Origin: Alphaproteobacteria bacterium
Lineage (GTDB): Bacteria > Pseudomonadota > Alphaproteobacteria > UBA9219
Direction of reading: 5' to 3'
NCBI GenBank assembly: GCA_028692635.1
Contig: JAQUWX010000014.1
Location: 1 to 36,312 of the forward strand
DNA length: 36,312 bases
The notes below the pieces were generated by a model that saw only the letters and a list, made by a program, of their open reading frames with translations, did not search any database and was not told where the DNA came from. How positions within the stretch are numbered: position 1 is the stretch's first letter; each line of letters starts with the position of its first letter. The translations under genes were made by a program, and so were the position numbers. Shown piece by piece: positions 25,448 to 33,165 of this stretch.

Positions 25448-26641
25448 ATGACTAATGCACCTGACTTCCCGGTATTGATGCCGGTTTATGACGTGGCGGA
25501 CGTTTACTTTGAGCGCGGAGAGGGCGCTTACCTTTGGGACGACAAGGGCGAATGCTATTTGGATTTCATCGGCGGAATTGCTGTGACAGGGCTTGGACAT
25601 GCTAATCCTGCTATCGTTAAGGCTCTGAAAGATCAGGCCGAAAAGCTTTGGATCACTTCCAATATATTCAAAAATCATAATACCGAGCGACTGGCTAAAA
25701 GACTTGTCGATATTAGTTTTGCCGGTACCGTCTTCTTCCAGAATTCCGGCGTGGAGGCGTGGGAGTGCGGGATAAAGGTCATACGCAAATACTTCAGCAG
25801 CATCGGCCAGCCTCATCGGTATCGCGTCATAACCTTTAATGGATGCTTCCATGGACGCACTCTTACCGCTTGCGCTGCGGCTAAGACTGAGAAAATGGTG
25901 GGCGGGTTCGGGCCTCTATTGGATGGATTCGATCAAGTGGCTTGGGGAGATATTGCGGCTGTGCGCGCTGCCATCACTAACGAGACGGCTGCCATAAATA
26001 TAGAGCCGGTTCAGGGCGAAGGCGGAATGCGCGTAGCATCGAAGGAGTTCATGCGTGAGTTGAGGGCTATCTGCGATGAGTTTGGCTTGTTGCTCTATTT
26101 CGACGAGATACAATGCGGGATGGGACGTACCGGACATATGTTCGCTTATGAGGCTTACGGCATAACGCCCGATGTCATGTGCATCGCAAAGGCTTTGGGC
26201 AATGGATTTCCTATTGCGGCTTGTATGGCAACCACAAAGGCTGCGGGCGGAATGACCGCTGGAACACATGGTTCTACTTATGGGGGTAATCCGCTGGCTA
26301 CCGCTATTGGTAACGCGGTTCTGGACGTTATGACTGCCGATGGTTTCCTTAGCGAAGTTCGGCGCAAGGGCGATCTTCTGTGGCAGGAATTAGAGAAAGT
26401 CCTGAAAAACCATCCTCGCGTGTTCAAAGAGCATCGCGGAGCAGGGATGATGCAGGGGCTGGTTTGCATTCCTCCTAATAAGGAGATCGCCGCAGCTTTG
26501 CTTCAGGAAAAACTGATAACTATATGGGCGGGAGAGAATGTATTAAGGCTGTTGCCTCCGCTTATAGTAAGCGATACTCAAATTGACGAAGCTGTTAGCA
26601 TAATCGATCGCGTGGCCGGAAAATTAGAGGCAAAAGCATGA
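25448..26641 (+). CDS. argD: Acetylornithine/succinyldiaminopimelate-type aminotransferase
   Basis: This 397-residue PLP enzyme of the class III aminotransferase family converts N-acetylglutamate semialdehyde to N-acetylornithine in arginine synthesis; many homologues also serve lysine synthesis. It shows YLDFIGGIAVTGLGHANP, FFQNSGVEAWECGIK (the family usually has NSGAEAxExAxK), FHGRTLTA, EPVQGEGG, the cofactor Asp in YFDEIQCGMGRTG (Asp ~219) and the Schiff-base Lys ~248 in IAKALGNGFPIA. The protein is complete. argF, the usual partner, is not downstream. Instead a lipoprotein gene overlaps the stop codon as ATGA. The family members are hard to separate by sequence alone, so a related omega-aminotransferase role is possible. 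Confidence 0.9.
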   Translation: MTNAPDFPVLMPVYDVADVYFERGEGAYLWDDKGECYLDFIGGIAVTGLGHANPAIVKALKDQAEKLWITSNIFKNHNTERLAKRLVDISFAGTVFFQNSGVEAWECGIKVIRKYFSSIGQPHRYRVITFNGCFHGRTLTACAAAKTEKMVGGFGPLLDGFDQVAWGDIAAVRAAITNETAAINIEPVQGEGGMRVASKEFMRELRAICDEFGLLLYFDEIQCGMGRTGHMFAYEAYGITPDVMCIAKALGNGFPIAACMATTKAAGGMTAGTHGSTYGGNPLATAIGNAVLDVMTADGFLSEVRRKGDLLWQELEKVLKNHPRVFKEHRGAGMMQGLVCIPPNKEIAAALLQEKLITIWAGENVLRLLPPLIVSDTQIDEAVSIIDRVAGKLEAKA

Positions 26642-27288
26642 AATACCGCATAATTATATTGGGAATGACCGTACTCGCCGTCGCAGCTTGCGCCGACACT
26701 CCCAAAAAACGAAAGCTTTGCCCGCAAGTGGCAATAGTTCGCGCTTTGGAAAAGGTGGACGATTACGGCCACGAAGAAATGGAAGAAAAAAATCTCGTCG
26801 CTACGGCTCTCATGGATAGCGTCGAGGGAGAGTGCAAATACAATGACGGAAGAGATGAAGATGTCATGTACGACTGGGGCCTGTTCCAGTTCGGCGGATA
26901 TAGCTATGAGGAAAGCGTAAAAGGTCAGAAGAAAGAGGGGGAAGCTCAACCTCCGGGCGTCGATGTAAATTTCTCTCTGAAGATGCTGGCAAAAAAGGGA
27001 CCTCGCCTGGGCGGAGATCAGTTCAGCGTCCCTTACTTCGTTTCCGTACTGGACCCGGAAAACAAAATTCTCGAGAAGAACCTGATGACCGTTTCTTTCA
27101 AATTCAGCTCGAGCAACGGAATTGCGGAGCAGAGCGATCCTCTGCATGTATTCATTCCCATGCCTAAGGAAGCTAAATCGACCGAATATCGAGTCATCGT
27201 CGGATTTCAGCTTACAGAGGAACAGATAAAAGCCTCTCGCGAAAAAGAAGATGCGGATATGAAAAAGCGCATTAGCGGGGCGAGGTAG
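26638..27288 (+). CDS. Predicted lipoprotein of unknown function, coupled to argD
   Basis: This 216-residue protein starts inside the argD stop (ATGA overlap), so its translation is probably coupled. The signal peptide ends at the lipobox VAAC, giving a lipidated Cys ~18. The mature protein contains acidic segments, a short stretch of apparent beta structure from about residue 120 (FSVPYFVSVLDPENKILEKN) and a charged C-terminus. I do not recognise a domain; the C-terminal half resembles a beta-sandwich pattern, which is an inference. A role in the envelope is likely from the lipobox, while the link to arginine synthesis is only positional. It is convergent with fliP, 27 bases away. Confidence 0.8.
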   Translation: MKYRIIILGMTVLAVAACADTPKKRKLCPQVAIVRALEKVDDYGHEEMEEKNLVATALMDSVEGECKYNDGRDEDVMYDWGLFQFGGYSYEESVKGQKKEGEAQPPGVDVNFSLKMLAKKGPRLGGDQFSVPYFVSVLDPENKILEKNLMTVSFKFSSSNGIAEQSDPLHVFIPMPKEAKSTEYRVIVGFQLTEEQIKASREKEDADMKKRISGAR

Positions 27289-27315
27289 AAAGTCATTCCT
27301 GAATCCGCACGCGGC

Positions 27316-28158
27316 TCAGGTGACGCCGTAGCTTTGCACTAAACTGCCGCAGACCAGGTACCAGCCGTCAACCATGACGAAGAATATTACCTTGAACGGC
27401 AGAGATATCACCGAAGGCGGCAGCATCATCATGCCCATAGACATGAGGATAGACGCAATTACCATGTCGATAATGAGAAACGGCAAGAATACCAGAAAGC
27501 CGATTTCAAACGCTCGCCGCAGCTCGGAGATCATAAAGGCAGGAATTAAGGCGCGCAACGGCACCGCGTTTTCCTTTGCTTCCGGTTGAGTTGATTTCTT
27601 TGAAGTTTCTTTGGCGCTTGCAGGAGCAGCTTTCTCATTCGTCTTTGCCGCTTCAGGCTTGGCGTCTATTTTCGACATCTTGATAAATAAATCCACGTCC
27701 TTTTGACGCGCATGTTTCAGCATAAATACCTGGAACGGCTCTACGGTGCGATCAAAGGATGTTTCCTCGTCTATCTCATCGTTCATAAGCGGCTTTATGC
27801 CGTTGTCCCATGCGCGCTCGAACACCGGCTGCATAATGAACATGGTTAGAAACAGCGCCAAACTTACCAGCACGATATTGGGAGGAGTCTGCTGCACGCC
27901 AATGGCATTGCGTAGAAATGAGAGCACGACCGTGATGCGCGTGAAGGACGTGACCATAATCAATATGGACGGCGCCAGCGTCAGCACTGTCATAAGAATT
28001 ATCAACTGCACCAATTTGGCGGTAGTTTGCGGGCCTTGTCCAAGATCCAGATTGATGCTTTGCGCGAATACTTCGCTGGGGATCAGAAAAATTCCCGACA
28101 GGATCACACCAGCGCATGCGCAAATGACGTCTTTTCTCATCAGCGATATTCTTTTCAT
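27316..28158 (-). CDS. fliP: Flagellar type III export gate protein FliP
   Basis: FliP forms, with FliQ and FliR, the export gate complex at the base of the flagellum. The protein of about 280 residues has an N-terminal signal peptide (ending near SEVFAQS), the TM1 region with SFTRITVVLSFLRNA, QTPPNIVLVSLALFLT, and the C-terminal pair with RALIPAFMISELRRAFEIGF and MGMMMLPP. The periplasmic loop between the second and third membrane segments carries an Ala/Lys/Glu/Thr-rich insertion of roughly 30 residues that E. coli FliP lacks. The ORF track adds 38 N-terminal residues that overlap fliO; I start at ATG 28158, with ATG 28140 as the alternative. It lies 5 bases after fliO. Confidence 0.93.
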   Translation of the reverse strand: MKRISLMRKDVICACAGVILSGIFLIPSEVFAQSINLDLGQGPQTTAKLVQLIILMTVLTLAPSILIMVTSFTRITVVLSFLRNAIGVQQTPPNIVLVSLALFLTMFIMQPVFERAWDNGIKPLMNDEIDEETSFDRTVEPFQVFMLKHARQKDVDLFIKMSKIDAKPEAAKTNEKAAPASAKETSKKSTQPEAKENAVPLRALIPAFMISELRRAFEIGFLVFLPFLIIDMVIASILMSMGMMMLPPSVISLPFKVIFFVMVDGWYLVCGSLVQSYGVT

Positions 28159-28163
28159 CTTTA

Positions 28164-28481
28164 TCACTTTTTTTCTTCTGCAACGGAAGGCAAGGGAGGA
28201 ACAGGAAGATCGGATGATATTACTATATCCTGATTTATGCCAAGAAGAAGCAAGTGCTCGACTCCATCGCATTGGACTATTGTTAGACGACGACGAGCGT
28301 CAAGAGGCAGCGTTTCTACCAGCTTCAATCTGCGGCGCACTCCCGAAGGAACGTGAGACAACCACCCTTTTAAAGACAAATAGCGCATGCCTAAAGAAAA
28401 GGCTCCAAGCAGCCCTATGAGCGCAAGAGACGCTATTACTACGCGAATAAGAGAAATGCTCTCTGGATCAGGACTTTGCAT
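28164..28481 (-). CDS. fliO: Flagellar biosynthesis protein FliO
   Basis: FliO is a small membrane protein that helps assemble the FliP ring during export-gate formation. This product has about 105 residues. It has a single N-terminal transmembrane segment (VVIASLALIGLLGAFSLGM), then the typical cytoplasmic domain with RRRLKLVETLPLDARRRLTIVQ and LLLGINQDIVIS, where the family has L-x-V-V-E-x-x-x-L-x-x-x-x-x-L-x-L-V. The start ATG 28481 lies within the end of the upstream 99-aa gene (14-base overlap). fliP follows after 5 bases. FliO is poorly conserved, but pattern, size and neighbour agree. Confidence 0.88.
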   Translation of the reverse strand: MQSPDPESISLIRVVIASLALIGLLGAFSLGMRYLSLKGWLSHVPSGVRRRLKLVETLPLDARRRLTIVQCDGVEHLLLLGINQDIVISSDLPVPPLPSVAEEKK

Positions 28482-28767
28482 CTTCCGATACCGCTTTGGC
28501 CGCCTCCGCCAATTGGTTCGCCTGGAAATCTCGCAGCGCCTGCTCATAACCATTGAGCAGCTCGATCAGCGTATTTAGCTCAGGCAGATACTGCTGTTGC
28601 ATGTCCGGCGAGGCTTTTTGCACTTGCTGGCATATTTTAGAAATGCGCTGATCCACACCAACCATGCTTGTTATGGTGCCGTTACCAAGCGCCTGTTTCG
28701 CCGTTACAAAAAATTTCTTCAATGCCTCAAGTTCAGGCATGGCGTCTTCAAAAGTGGGAGTATTCAT
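28468..28767 (-). CDS. Unrecognised 99-aa protein in the flagellar fliO-fliP operon
   Basis: This small protein has no signal peptide or membrane span and is predicted to be almost all helical, with heptad-like spacing in ALKKFFVTAKQALGNG and LNTLIELLNGYEQALRDF. The start ATG 28767 has AAGAGG 8 bases upstream. It lies 15 bases after flhX and overlaps fliO by 14 bases, so it is firmly inside the flagellar operon. Size and helical character resemble FliT-like or other flagellar export chaperones, but sequence similarity is not evident to me, so no function is assigned. Confidence 0.75.
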   Translation of the reverse strand: MNTPTFEDAMPELEALKKFFVTAKQALGNGTITSMVGVDQRISKICQQVQKASPDMQQQYLPELNTLIELLNGYEQALRDFQANQLAEAAKAVSEDAKS

Positions 28768-28782
28768 ACCTGACCTCTTGTT

Positions 28783-29121
28783 CTATGGCGCGCCGGAACG
28801 CTCCGTTGAAATTGCCGCAGCGGCATTAGCTTCATACACTTTAGCAAGAATCTCCGCTACGGCTACTATAGCCTCACTTGGTATAGGAGTATCAAGCTCC
28901 AATTGAACAAGTATCTCAGCCAGATCGGCATCCTCACGAACTTTTATGCCTTTCTCGAAAGCCAAAGCCAAAATCTTTTCCGCAAATTTTCCCCGCCCTG
29001 CGGCCATTATCTTTGCTTGAGAATCCTCCCCGCGTTTGTCGTCGCCAATGGCGACCGCGACCGCGCCTGCGGTCGGCCTTATTGGCTTGTACGGAGAAGA
29101 GGGTGAATTATCTTCAAACAT
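28783..29121 (-). CDS. FlhB C-terminal-domain paralogue (FlhX type)
   Basis: This 112-residue protein resembles the cytoplasmic C-terminal domain of FlhB/YscU without the membrane part. The segment AVAIGDDKRGEDSQAKIMAAG and then FAEKILALAFEKGIKVREDADLAEILVQLELDTPIP follow the FlhB pattern ALxYDG...APxVLAKGxxxxAxxIxExAxxxxIPxxxxPxLARxLxxxxxxxxxIP. The autocleavage motif NPTH is absent. Proteins of this kind (FlhX, FlhB2) can partly replace the cleaved FlhB C-terminal fragment in some bacteria, which is known for the family and inferred here. It is the first gene of the minus-strand flagellar operon and starts divergently from flgB, 117 bases away. Confidence 0.87.
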   Translation of the reverse strand: MFEDNSPSSPYKPIRPTAGAVAVAIGDDKRGEDSQAKIMAAGRGKFAEKILALAFEKGIKVREDADLAEILVQLELDTPIPSEAIVAVAEILAKVYEANAAAAISTERSGAP

Positions 29122-29171
29122 CCCAATAGTTTACACATCGCAACGATTATGTCCAATATTGAGTTTTTATA

Positions 29172-29195
29172 GCTTGTTAAGATACACCTACAAGC
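29172..29195. promoter_or_regulatory. Dyad GCTTGT-N12-ACAAGC in the divergent flagellar promoter region
   Basis: A perfect 6-bp inverted repeat with a 12-base centre lies near the middle of the 117-base gap between flhX (minus) and flgB (plus). The spacing, about two helical turns overall, suits a dimeric regulator. No sigma-54 (TGGCAC-N5-TTGC) or clear sigma-28 site was seen in this gap. Confidence 0.4.
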
Positions 29196-29238
29196 AATAA
29201 TATGATAACATCCTCTGCGGTCCTTTGAGGTTTGATCC

Positions 29239-29646
29239 ATGTCTATTTTCGATAGCAACATCATTAGCCTTATGTCTGATAAAATGGCCTATCTGGGCCA
29301 GCGTCAGGCTGTTCTGGCGCAGAATATCGCTAACTCCGACACACCTGGGTATAAGGCCAAGGATCTAACCCCTTTTACTTTTAACGACGCTATGCGCGAG
29401 GCTAGCTCGGGAATGATGGTCACCAATCAGAACCACATAACCCCCGGTGAAATGACAAGCGGCCCTAATTCAGGGTTTAAGCTTATGAAAGGGTATGAAA
29501 CTATGCCCTCCGGAAATTCCGTCGATCTTGAGCAGCAAGCCATGCAGGTTTCTAAAACCGCTATCGAGTATCAGGCGGTATCCGCCGTTTATAAAAAAAT
29601 GACCGGGTGGTTCCGCTTGGCTCTTGGCCGTAACAGCGGGGCATGA
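29239..29646 (+). CDS. flgB: Flagellar basal-body rod protein FlgB
   Basis: FlgB is a proximal rod subunit exported by the flagellar secretion system. The 135-residue protein has the rod-protein N-terminal motif QAVLAQNIANSDTPGYKAKD, shared by axial proteins, and a C-terminal helix with the EQQAMQVSKTAIEYQAVSAV pattern. It starts the plus-strand operon flgB-flgC-fliE-fliQ-fliR-flhB; flgC follows after 11 bases. The ATG lies in a tttgatccATG context with only a weak GAGG (29226-29230) about 9 bases upstream. Confidence 0.95.
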   Translation: MSIFDSNIISLMSDKMAYLGQRQAVLAQNIANSDTPGYKAKDLTPFTFNDAMREASSGMMVTNQNHITPGEMTSGPNSGFKLMKGYETMPSGNSVDLEQQAMQVSKTAIEYQAVSAVYKKMTGWFRLALGRNSGA

Positions 29647-29657
29647 GGAGATAAATC

Positions 29658-30068
29658 ATGGCTGATCTTGCTGATGTTTTCACAATCTCTGGCTCGGGCC
29701 TGCAAGCGCAGACCACAAGGCTTCGGGTCATATCTGAAAATCTTGCTAATGCGGGAACTACGCCAAGCTCTCCGAACCAAAAGCCGTATCAGCGCCAGGT
29801 CGTTACCTTTAAGAACGAATTCGATAAAGCCTCCGGCGCTACTAAAGTCAAGGTTTCCGGCGTTACCACTGACAACAGCAGTTTTATAAAAAAATACGAT
29901 CCTTCGCATCCTGCCGCTGACGCTCAGGGGTATATACTTACTCCAAACGTCAAAACAATTATCGAAACTATGGATATGCGTGAGGCCCAACGCTCCTATG
30001 AGGCTAATCTAGGTGTAATTGAGGCTTCGCGTCTTATGCTTTTGCGTACTATCGATCTTCTGCGTTGA
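29658..30068 (+). CDS. flgC: Flagellar basal-body rod protein FlgC
   Basis: FlgC is a proximal rod subunit. The 136-residue protein shows the axial motif LRVISENLANAGTTPSSPNQKPYQRQ near the N-terminus, the YDPSHPAADAQGYILTPNVKTI segment typical of FlgC (PxHPDAxxxGYVxxPNV), and the C-terminal heptad helix ending MLLRTIDLLR. A GAGGAG ribosome site lies about 8 bases before the ATG. It is flanked by flgB and fliE on the same strand with short gaps. Confidence 0.97.
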   Translation: MADLADVFTISGSGLQAQTTRLRVISENLANAGTTPSSPNQKPYQRQVVTFKNEFDKASGATKVKVSGVTTDNSSFIKKYDPSHPAADAQGYILTPNVKTIIETMDMREAQRSYEANLGVIEASRLMLLRTIDLLR

Positions 30069-30090
30069 TCTTTTTGATTAGGAGTCTCTC

Positions 30091-30396
30091 ATGGTTATGA
30101 ATGTCGCCAGCGCGCTTAATGCTTATCGCAGCAGTATCGGCAGCAACTCTTCTATGGAAAGCTCTATAGGAGAAAACGGCTTAAGTTTCGGCGATACTCT
30201 TAAGGAATTTGTCACAGACAGCGTAAACACTATAAAACAGGGCGAAAAAGCCGCTAGCGACGGCGCTGTCGGCAAATCCGATATGCAAAGCGTAATTCTG
30301 GCCGTCGATAAGGCTGGCGTAATGCTTGAAACGGTAATCGCGCTGCGCGACAAAGTCGTAAGTTCATATCAGGAAATAATCAGAATGCAGGTATAA
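30091..30396 (+). CDS. fliE: Flagellar hook-basal body protein FliE
   Basis: FliE links the MS-ring to the proximal rod and is among the first proteins exported. The 101-residue product matches the family in size and in its C-terminal half: VILAVDKAGVMLETVIALRDKVVSSYQEIIRMQV is the usual helix with the conserved R/K-x-K-x-x-x-A-Y-x-E-I-M-x-M-x-V. AGGAG precedes the ATG by 9 bases; a second ATG two codons later is an alternative start. fliQ follows after 55 bases, the widest gap in this operon. Confidence 0.95.
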   Translation: MVMNVASALNAYRSSIGSNSSMESSIGENGLSFGDTLKEFVTDSVNTIKQGEKAASDGAVGKSDMQSVILAVDKAGVMLETVIALRDKVVSSYQEIIRMQV

Positions 30397-30451
30397 TCTT
30401 GCGTTTCATTTCCATATTTCATCTCTCACATATTCAGCAAACGTCGATCAT

Positions 30452-30733
30452 ATGAATGAAGCCGAAGTAATAGAGATATGCCGGGAAGCGGTCATCGTAA
30501 TGCTTAAAGTCATGGCCCCCATACTTCTGGCCGGGCTTGTTGTCGGTATTACCGTTTCGTTGTTCCAGACCATTACTCAAATCCAGGAAACCGCTTTGGC
30601 TTTCATTCCTAAAATGGTCGTCATATTCGCTATGACCATCTGGCTGCTGCCCTTTATGCTTTCTACGCTGGGGGGATTTACTCAGACCTTGAGCGATCGC
30701 ATCGTTCAGGTCGGCCGAAACACCAGTGAATAG
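30452..30733 (+). CDS. fliQ: Flagellar export gate protein FliQ
   Basis: FliQ is a two-helix membrane subunit of the FliPQR export gate. The 93-residue protein has two hydrophobic segments, around residues 18-40 with the PILLAGLVVGITVSLFQTITQIQE signature and 50-72 (FIPKMVVIFAMTIWLLPFML). This matches the family almost exactly in layout and length. fliR begins at the next base after the fliQ stop codon (30734), so the two are likely translated in a coupled way. Confidence 0.97.
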   Translation: MNEAEVIEICREAVIVMLKVMAPILLAGLVVGITVSLFQTITQIQETALAFIPKMVVIFAMTIWLLPFMLSTLGGFTQTLSDRIVQVGRNTSE

Positions 30734-31507
30734 ATGTTCTCGCTTAACCTAGATCAACAGCTCTCCGGTCACGCGTTCGCCTTCGTTCTGGTTTTTACGC
30801 GAGTAGGTGCGGCTATGATGCTATTCCCAGGAATAGCCGAAATTTTTGTGTCCGCTCGTATAAGGCTGATGTTCGCTCTGTCTATCAGTTTTCTGGTTTT
30901 TCTTCCTTTGCTTCCAATATTGCCTGTTCCGCCAAACACTATTTCCGAAATGGTATTGATGATATTTCGAGAAATGGTAATCGGTGTTTTTTTTGGGTCT
31001 TTCTTACGCCTTGTCATGAGCGCTACGGAAACTGCCGGAGCAGTGATCGCGCTTCAAATGGGCCTTTCAAACGCCATGATCTTAAACCCCGCCATGGCAT
31101 CGCAGAGCGCTTTATCGAGCGTATTTCTAAGCACTGCCGCGATGGTGTTGATCTTTTTGACGGGACTGGATCATATGTTGTTAACGGGAATAATTGATAC
31201 CTATACTATTTTTCCTCCTAATGATTTTCTCCCTCCGGGAGATATGGTTCACGCTTATGTTAAACTCACTACCGAGGCTTTCGCGGTGGGCGTCGAGCTG
31301 TCCGCTCCGTTTCTTATAATCGGCTTGCTTATCAATATAATACTTGGCTTCATGCAGAAGCTGATACCGCAAGTTCAGCTTTTCCTCGTTGCGATTCCGC
31401 TCCATATACTTGGGGGACTGTTCCTGTTTTCTCTTACCATCGGAGCTATAATGAGCGTATGGCTTATGTACTTTAATAATACGCTTAGTAGCTTCATAAT
31501 AAAGTAG
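30734..31507 (+). CDS. fliR: Flagellar export gate protein FliR
   Basis: FliR is the largest integral subunit of the export gate, one copy per FliP5Q4R1 complex. The 257-residue protein shows the N-terminal FVLVFTRVGAAMMLFPGIAE and six or so hydrophobic helices. The central EMVIGVFFGSFLRLVMSATETAG region is followed by QMGLSNAMILNPAMASQSALS, where the family has QMGLSxAxxxDPxxGxQxxxxS. The C-terminal part includes IGLLINIILGFMQKLIPQ (NxxLGxxxKxxPQ). It directly abuts fliQ and is followed 12 bases later by flhB. Confidence 0.96.
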   Translation: MFSLNLDQQLSGHAFAFVLVFTRVGAAMMLFPGIAEIFVSARIRLMFALSISFLVFLPLLPILPVPPNTISEMVLMIFREMVIGVFFGSFLRLVMSATETAGAVIALQMGLSNAMILNPAMASQSALSSVFLSTAAMVLIFLTGLDHMLLTGIIDTYTIFPPNDFLPPGDMVHAYVKLTTEAFAVGVELSAPFLIIGLLINIILGFMQKLIPQVQLFLVAIPLHILGGLFLFSLTIGAIMSVWLMYFNNTLSSFIIK

Positions 31508-31519
31508 CAAAAGGCTCCT

Positions 31520-32590
31520 ATGGCAGAAGATAGCGAAGAAGACCAAAAAACCGAACCACCGACTAGTAAACGACTAGGCGAAGCTCGCGAACGAGGCCAA
31601 CTTCCTGTCAGCCGCGATATGGCGACATTTATCGTGCTTGTGTGCTCATTGCTGGTAATCACTTATCTTGGGCCGCCTATGGCCGATAGGATGACTTCCA
31701 GTTTAAGAATCTTCATTGAAAATCCTCACCAGATAAGTCTCGAAGGGCTGGGAATACAGACTGCTCTTTTCATAGTTATGAAGGAAATGGGGCTAGCTAC
31801 CGTTCTTATTTTCAGCCTTATGATGGCGGCTTCTATCTTGGGCACAATGGTGCAGACCGATTTCTTCATGGAACCCAACATGTTGAAGTTCGATCTCGAA
31901 AAACTCTCTCCTATGAACGGGATCAGAAAGATTTTTTCTGCCGCTGCACTTGTGGAGCTTATAAAAAATTTCTGCAAATTAGTTCTAATCGGCGGTCTTG
32001 CCGCTTTACTGCTTATTCCTTTGATAAACAAATTTTCTCTTTTTACCGGGCACAGACTTATAGAAGTGCTGGCCGCTATTCATAGCGAAACCATACATGT
32101 TATCGTTATTCTGCTTATTGTTGTTTTGATAATCTCTGTGGCCGATCTTTTGTACCAGAGACACAGCTATTTTAAACAACTTCGCATGACTAAAACCGAG
32201 GTCAAGGACGAGTTCAAGCAGATGGAAGGCGATCCTATGATTAAGGCTCGCCTGCGCCAGATACGAATAGATAAATTCCGCAAGAGAATGATGGCTAATG
32301 TTCCTAAAGCCGACGTCATCATAACCAATCCTACCCACTACGCTATCGCTCTTCAATACGATGGATTGAAGATGAATGCTCCGGTAGTCCTTGCGAAGGG
32401 GCTTGATCTTATCGCTCAACGCATTAAAGAAATAGCGGCTGAGCACAATATACCGACGGTAAGCAATCCTCCTTTGGCAAGGGCTCTTTATAAATCAGTT
32501 GAAATAGATCAACCTATCAAGGCGGAGCACTATCGCGCCGTTGCGGAAATTATTTCTTATGTATTCAAACTCAGGAAAAAGAAAAGATGA
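31520..32590 (+). CDS. flhB: Flagellar export substrate-specificity switch FlhB
   Basis: FlhB controls the change from rod/hook-type to filament-type export. The 356-residue protein has the acidic, Lys/Pro-rich N-terminus EKTEPPTSKRLGEARERGQ-like (DQKTEPPTSKRLGEARERGQ), four membrane spans over ~36-215, and the cytoplasmic domain with the autocleavage motif NPTH at residues 270-273. The conserved APVVLAKGLDLIAQRI and HNIPTVSNPPLARALY follow. It is therefore a full, cleavable FlhB, distinct from the FlhX paralogue in this window. The stop codon overlaps the start of maf as ATGA, linking the flagellar operon to housekeeping genes. Confidence 0.97.
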   Translation: MAEDSEEDQKTEPPTSKRLGEARERGQLPVSRDMATFIVLVCSLLVITYLGPPMADRMTSSLRIFIENPHQISLEGLGIQTALFIVMKEMGLATVLIFSLMMAASILGTMVQTDFFMEPNMLKFDLEKLSPMNGIRKIFSAAALVELIKNFCKLVLIGGLAALLLIPLINKFSLFTGHRLIEVLAAIHSETIHVIVILLIVVLIISVADLLYQRHSYFKQLRMTKTEVKDEFKQMEGDPMIKARLRQIRIDKFRKRMMANVPKADVIITNPTHYAIALQYDGLKMNAPVVLAKGLDLIAQRIKEIAAEHNIPTVSNPPLARALYKSVEIDQPIKAEHYRAVAEIISYVFKLRKKKR

Positions 32591-33165
32591 CAAATTTGCC
32601 CTTTATTCTGGCTTCATCTTCTCCTCGCCGTTTAGCTTTGCTGAAGGATATAGGCATCGTTCCAGATAAAGTAATGTCATCGGATATCGAAGAAGCTCCT
32701 CATCCGCAGGAGCTTCCGCGCAAATTGGCTGCGCGCATGGCGTTGGAAAAAATGAAAGCTATATCAGAAAAGATTCCCGAACCTGCCGTGATTCTTACTG
32801 CTGATACGGTTGTCGGGTGCGGGCGCAGAATTCTGCCTAAAGCGAGGACTCCTGAAGAGGTAAGAAAATGTCTTAAACTTCTCTCTGGACGGAGGCACCA
32901 CGTTTACACCGCTGTCGCGCTTAAAAGCCCTTCTCAAGATAAAATTATGGAAAAATTGAGCGATAGTGTCGTCGCATTCAGGAGAATGACCGACGATGAG
33001 ATCGAGGAATACGTTGCATGCGGCGAAGGAATAGGGAAGGCGGGCGGATATGCCATTCAGGGCCGCGCCGCCGCTTTCATCAGCTTTATAAGAGGATCGT
33101 ATTCCGGCATAGTCGGATTGCCTTTGTTCGAAACATCTCAACTTTTGAAGCAATCCAATGAATAG
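32587..33165 (+). CDS. maf: Maf-family nucleotide pyrophosphatase
   Basis: Maf proteins hydrolyse non-canonical or methylated nucleoside triphosphates, or dTTP/UTP, to monophosphates, and were first linked to septum inhibition. The 192-residue protein has the start motif ILASSSPRRLALLKDIG, then ADTVVGCGRRILPKA (the VxADTxV site), a GRRHHVYTAVA segment and GKAGGYAIQGRAAAFI with SGIVGLPLFE. All are family signatures. The first segment fits the YhdE/dTTP type, but subfamily is uncertain. The start overlaps flhB by 4 bases and its end overlaps the RNase gene by 8 bases. Confidence 0.96.
   Translation: MTNLPFILASSSPRRLALLKDIGIVPDKVMSSDIEEAPHPQELPRKLAARMALEKMKAISEKIPEPAVILTADTVVGCGRRILPKARTPEEVRKCLKLLSGRRHHVYTAVALKSPSQDKIMEKLSDSVVAFRRMTDDEIEEYVACGEGIGKAGGYAIQGRAAAFISFIRGSYSGIVGLPLFETSQLLKQSNE

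Noticed and set aside
25170-25448. 92-aa plus-strand ORF across tRNA-Asp
   Set aside because: The frame includes the whole tRNA-Asp gene and has no ribosome site.
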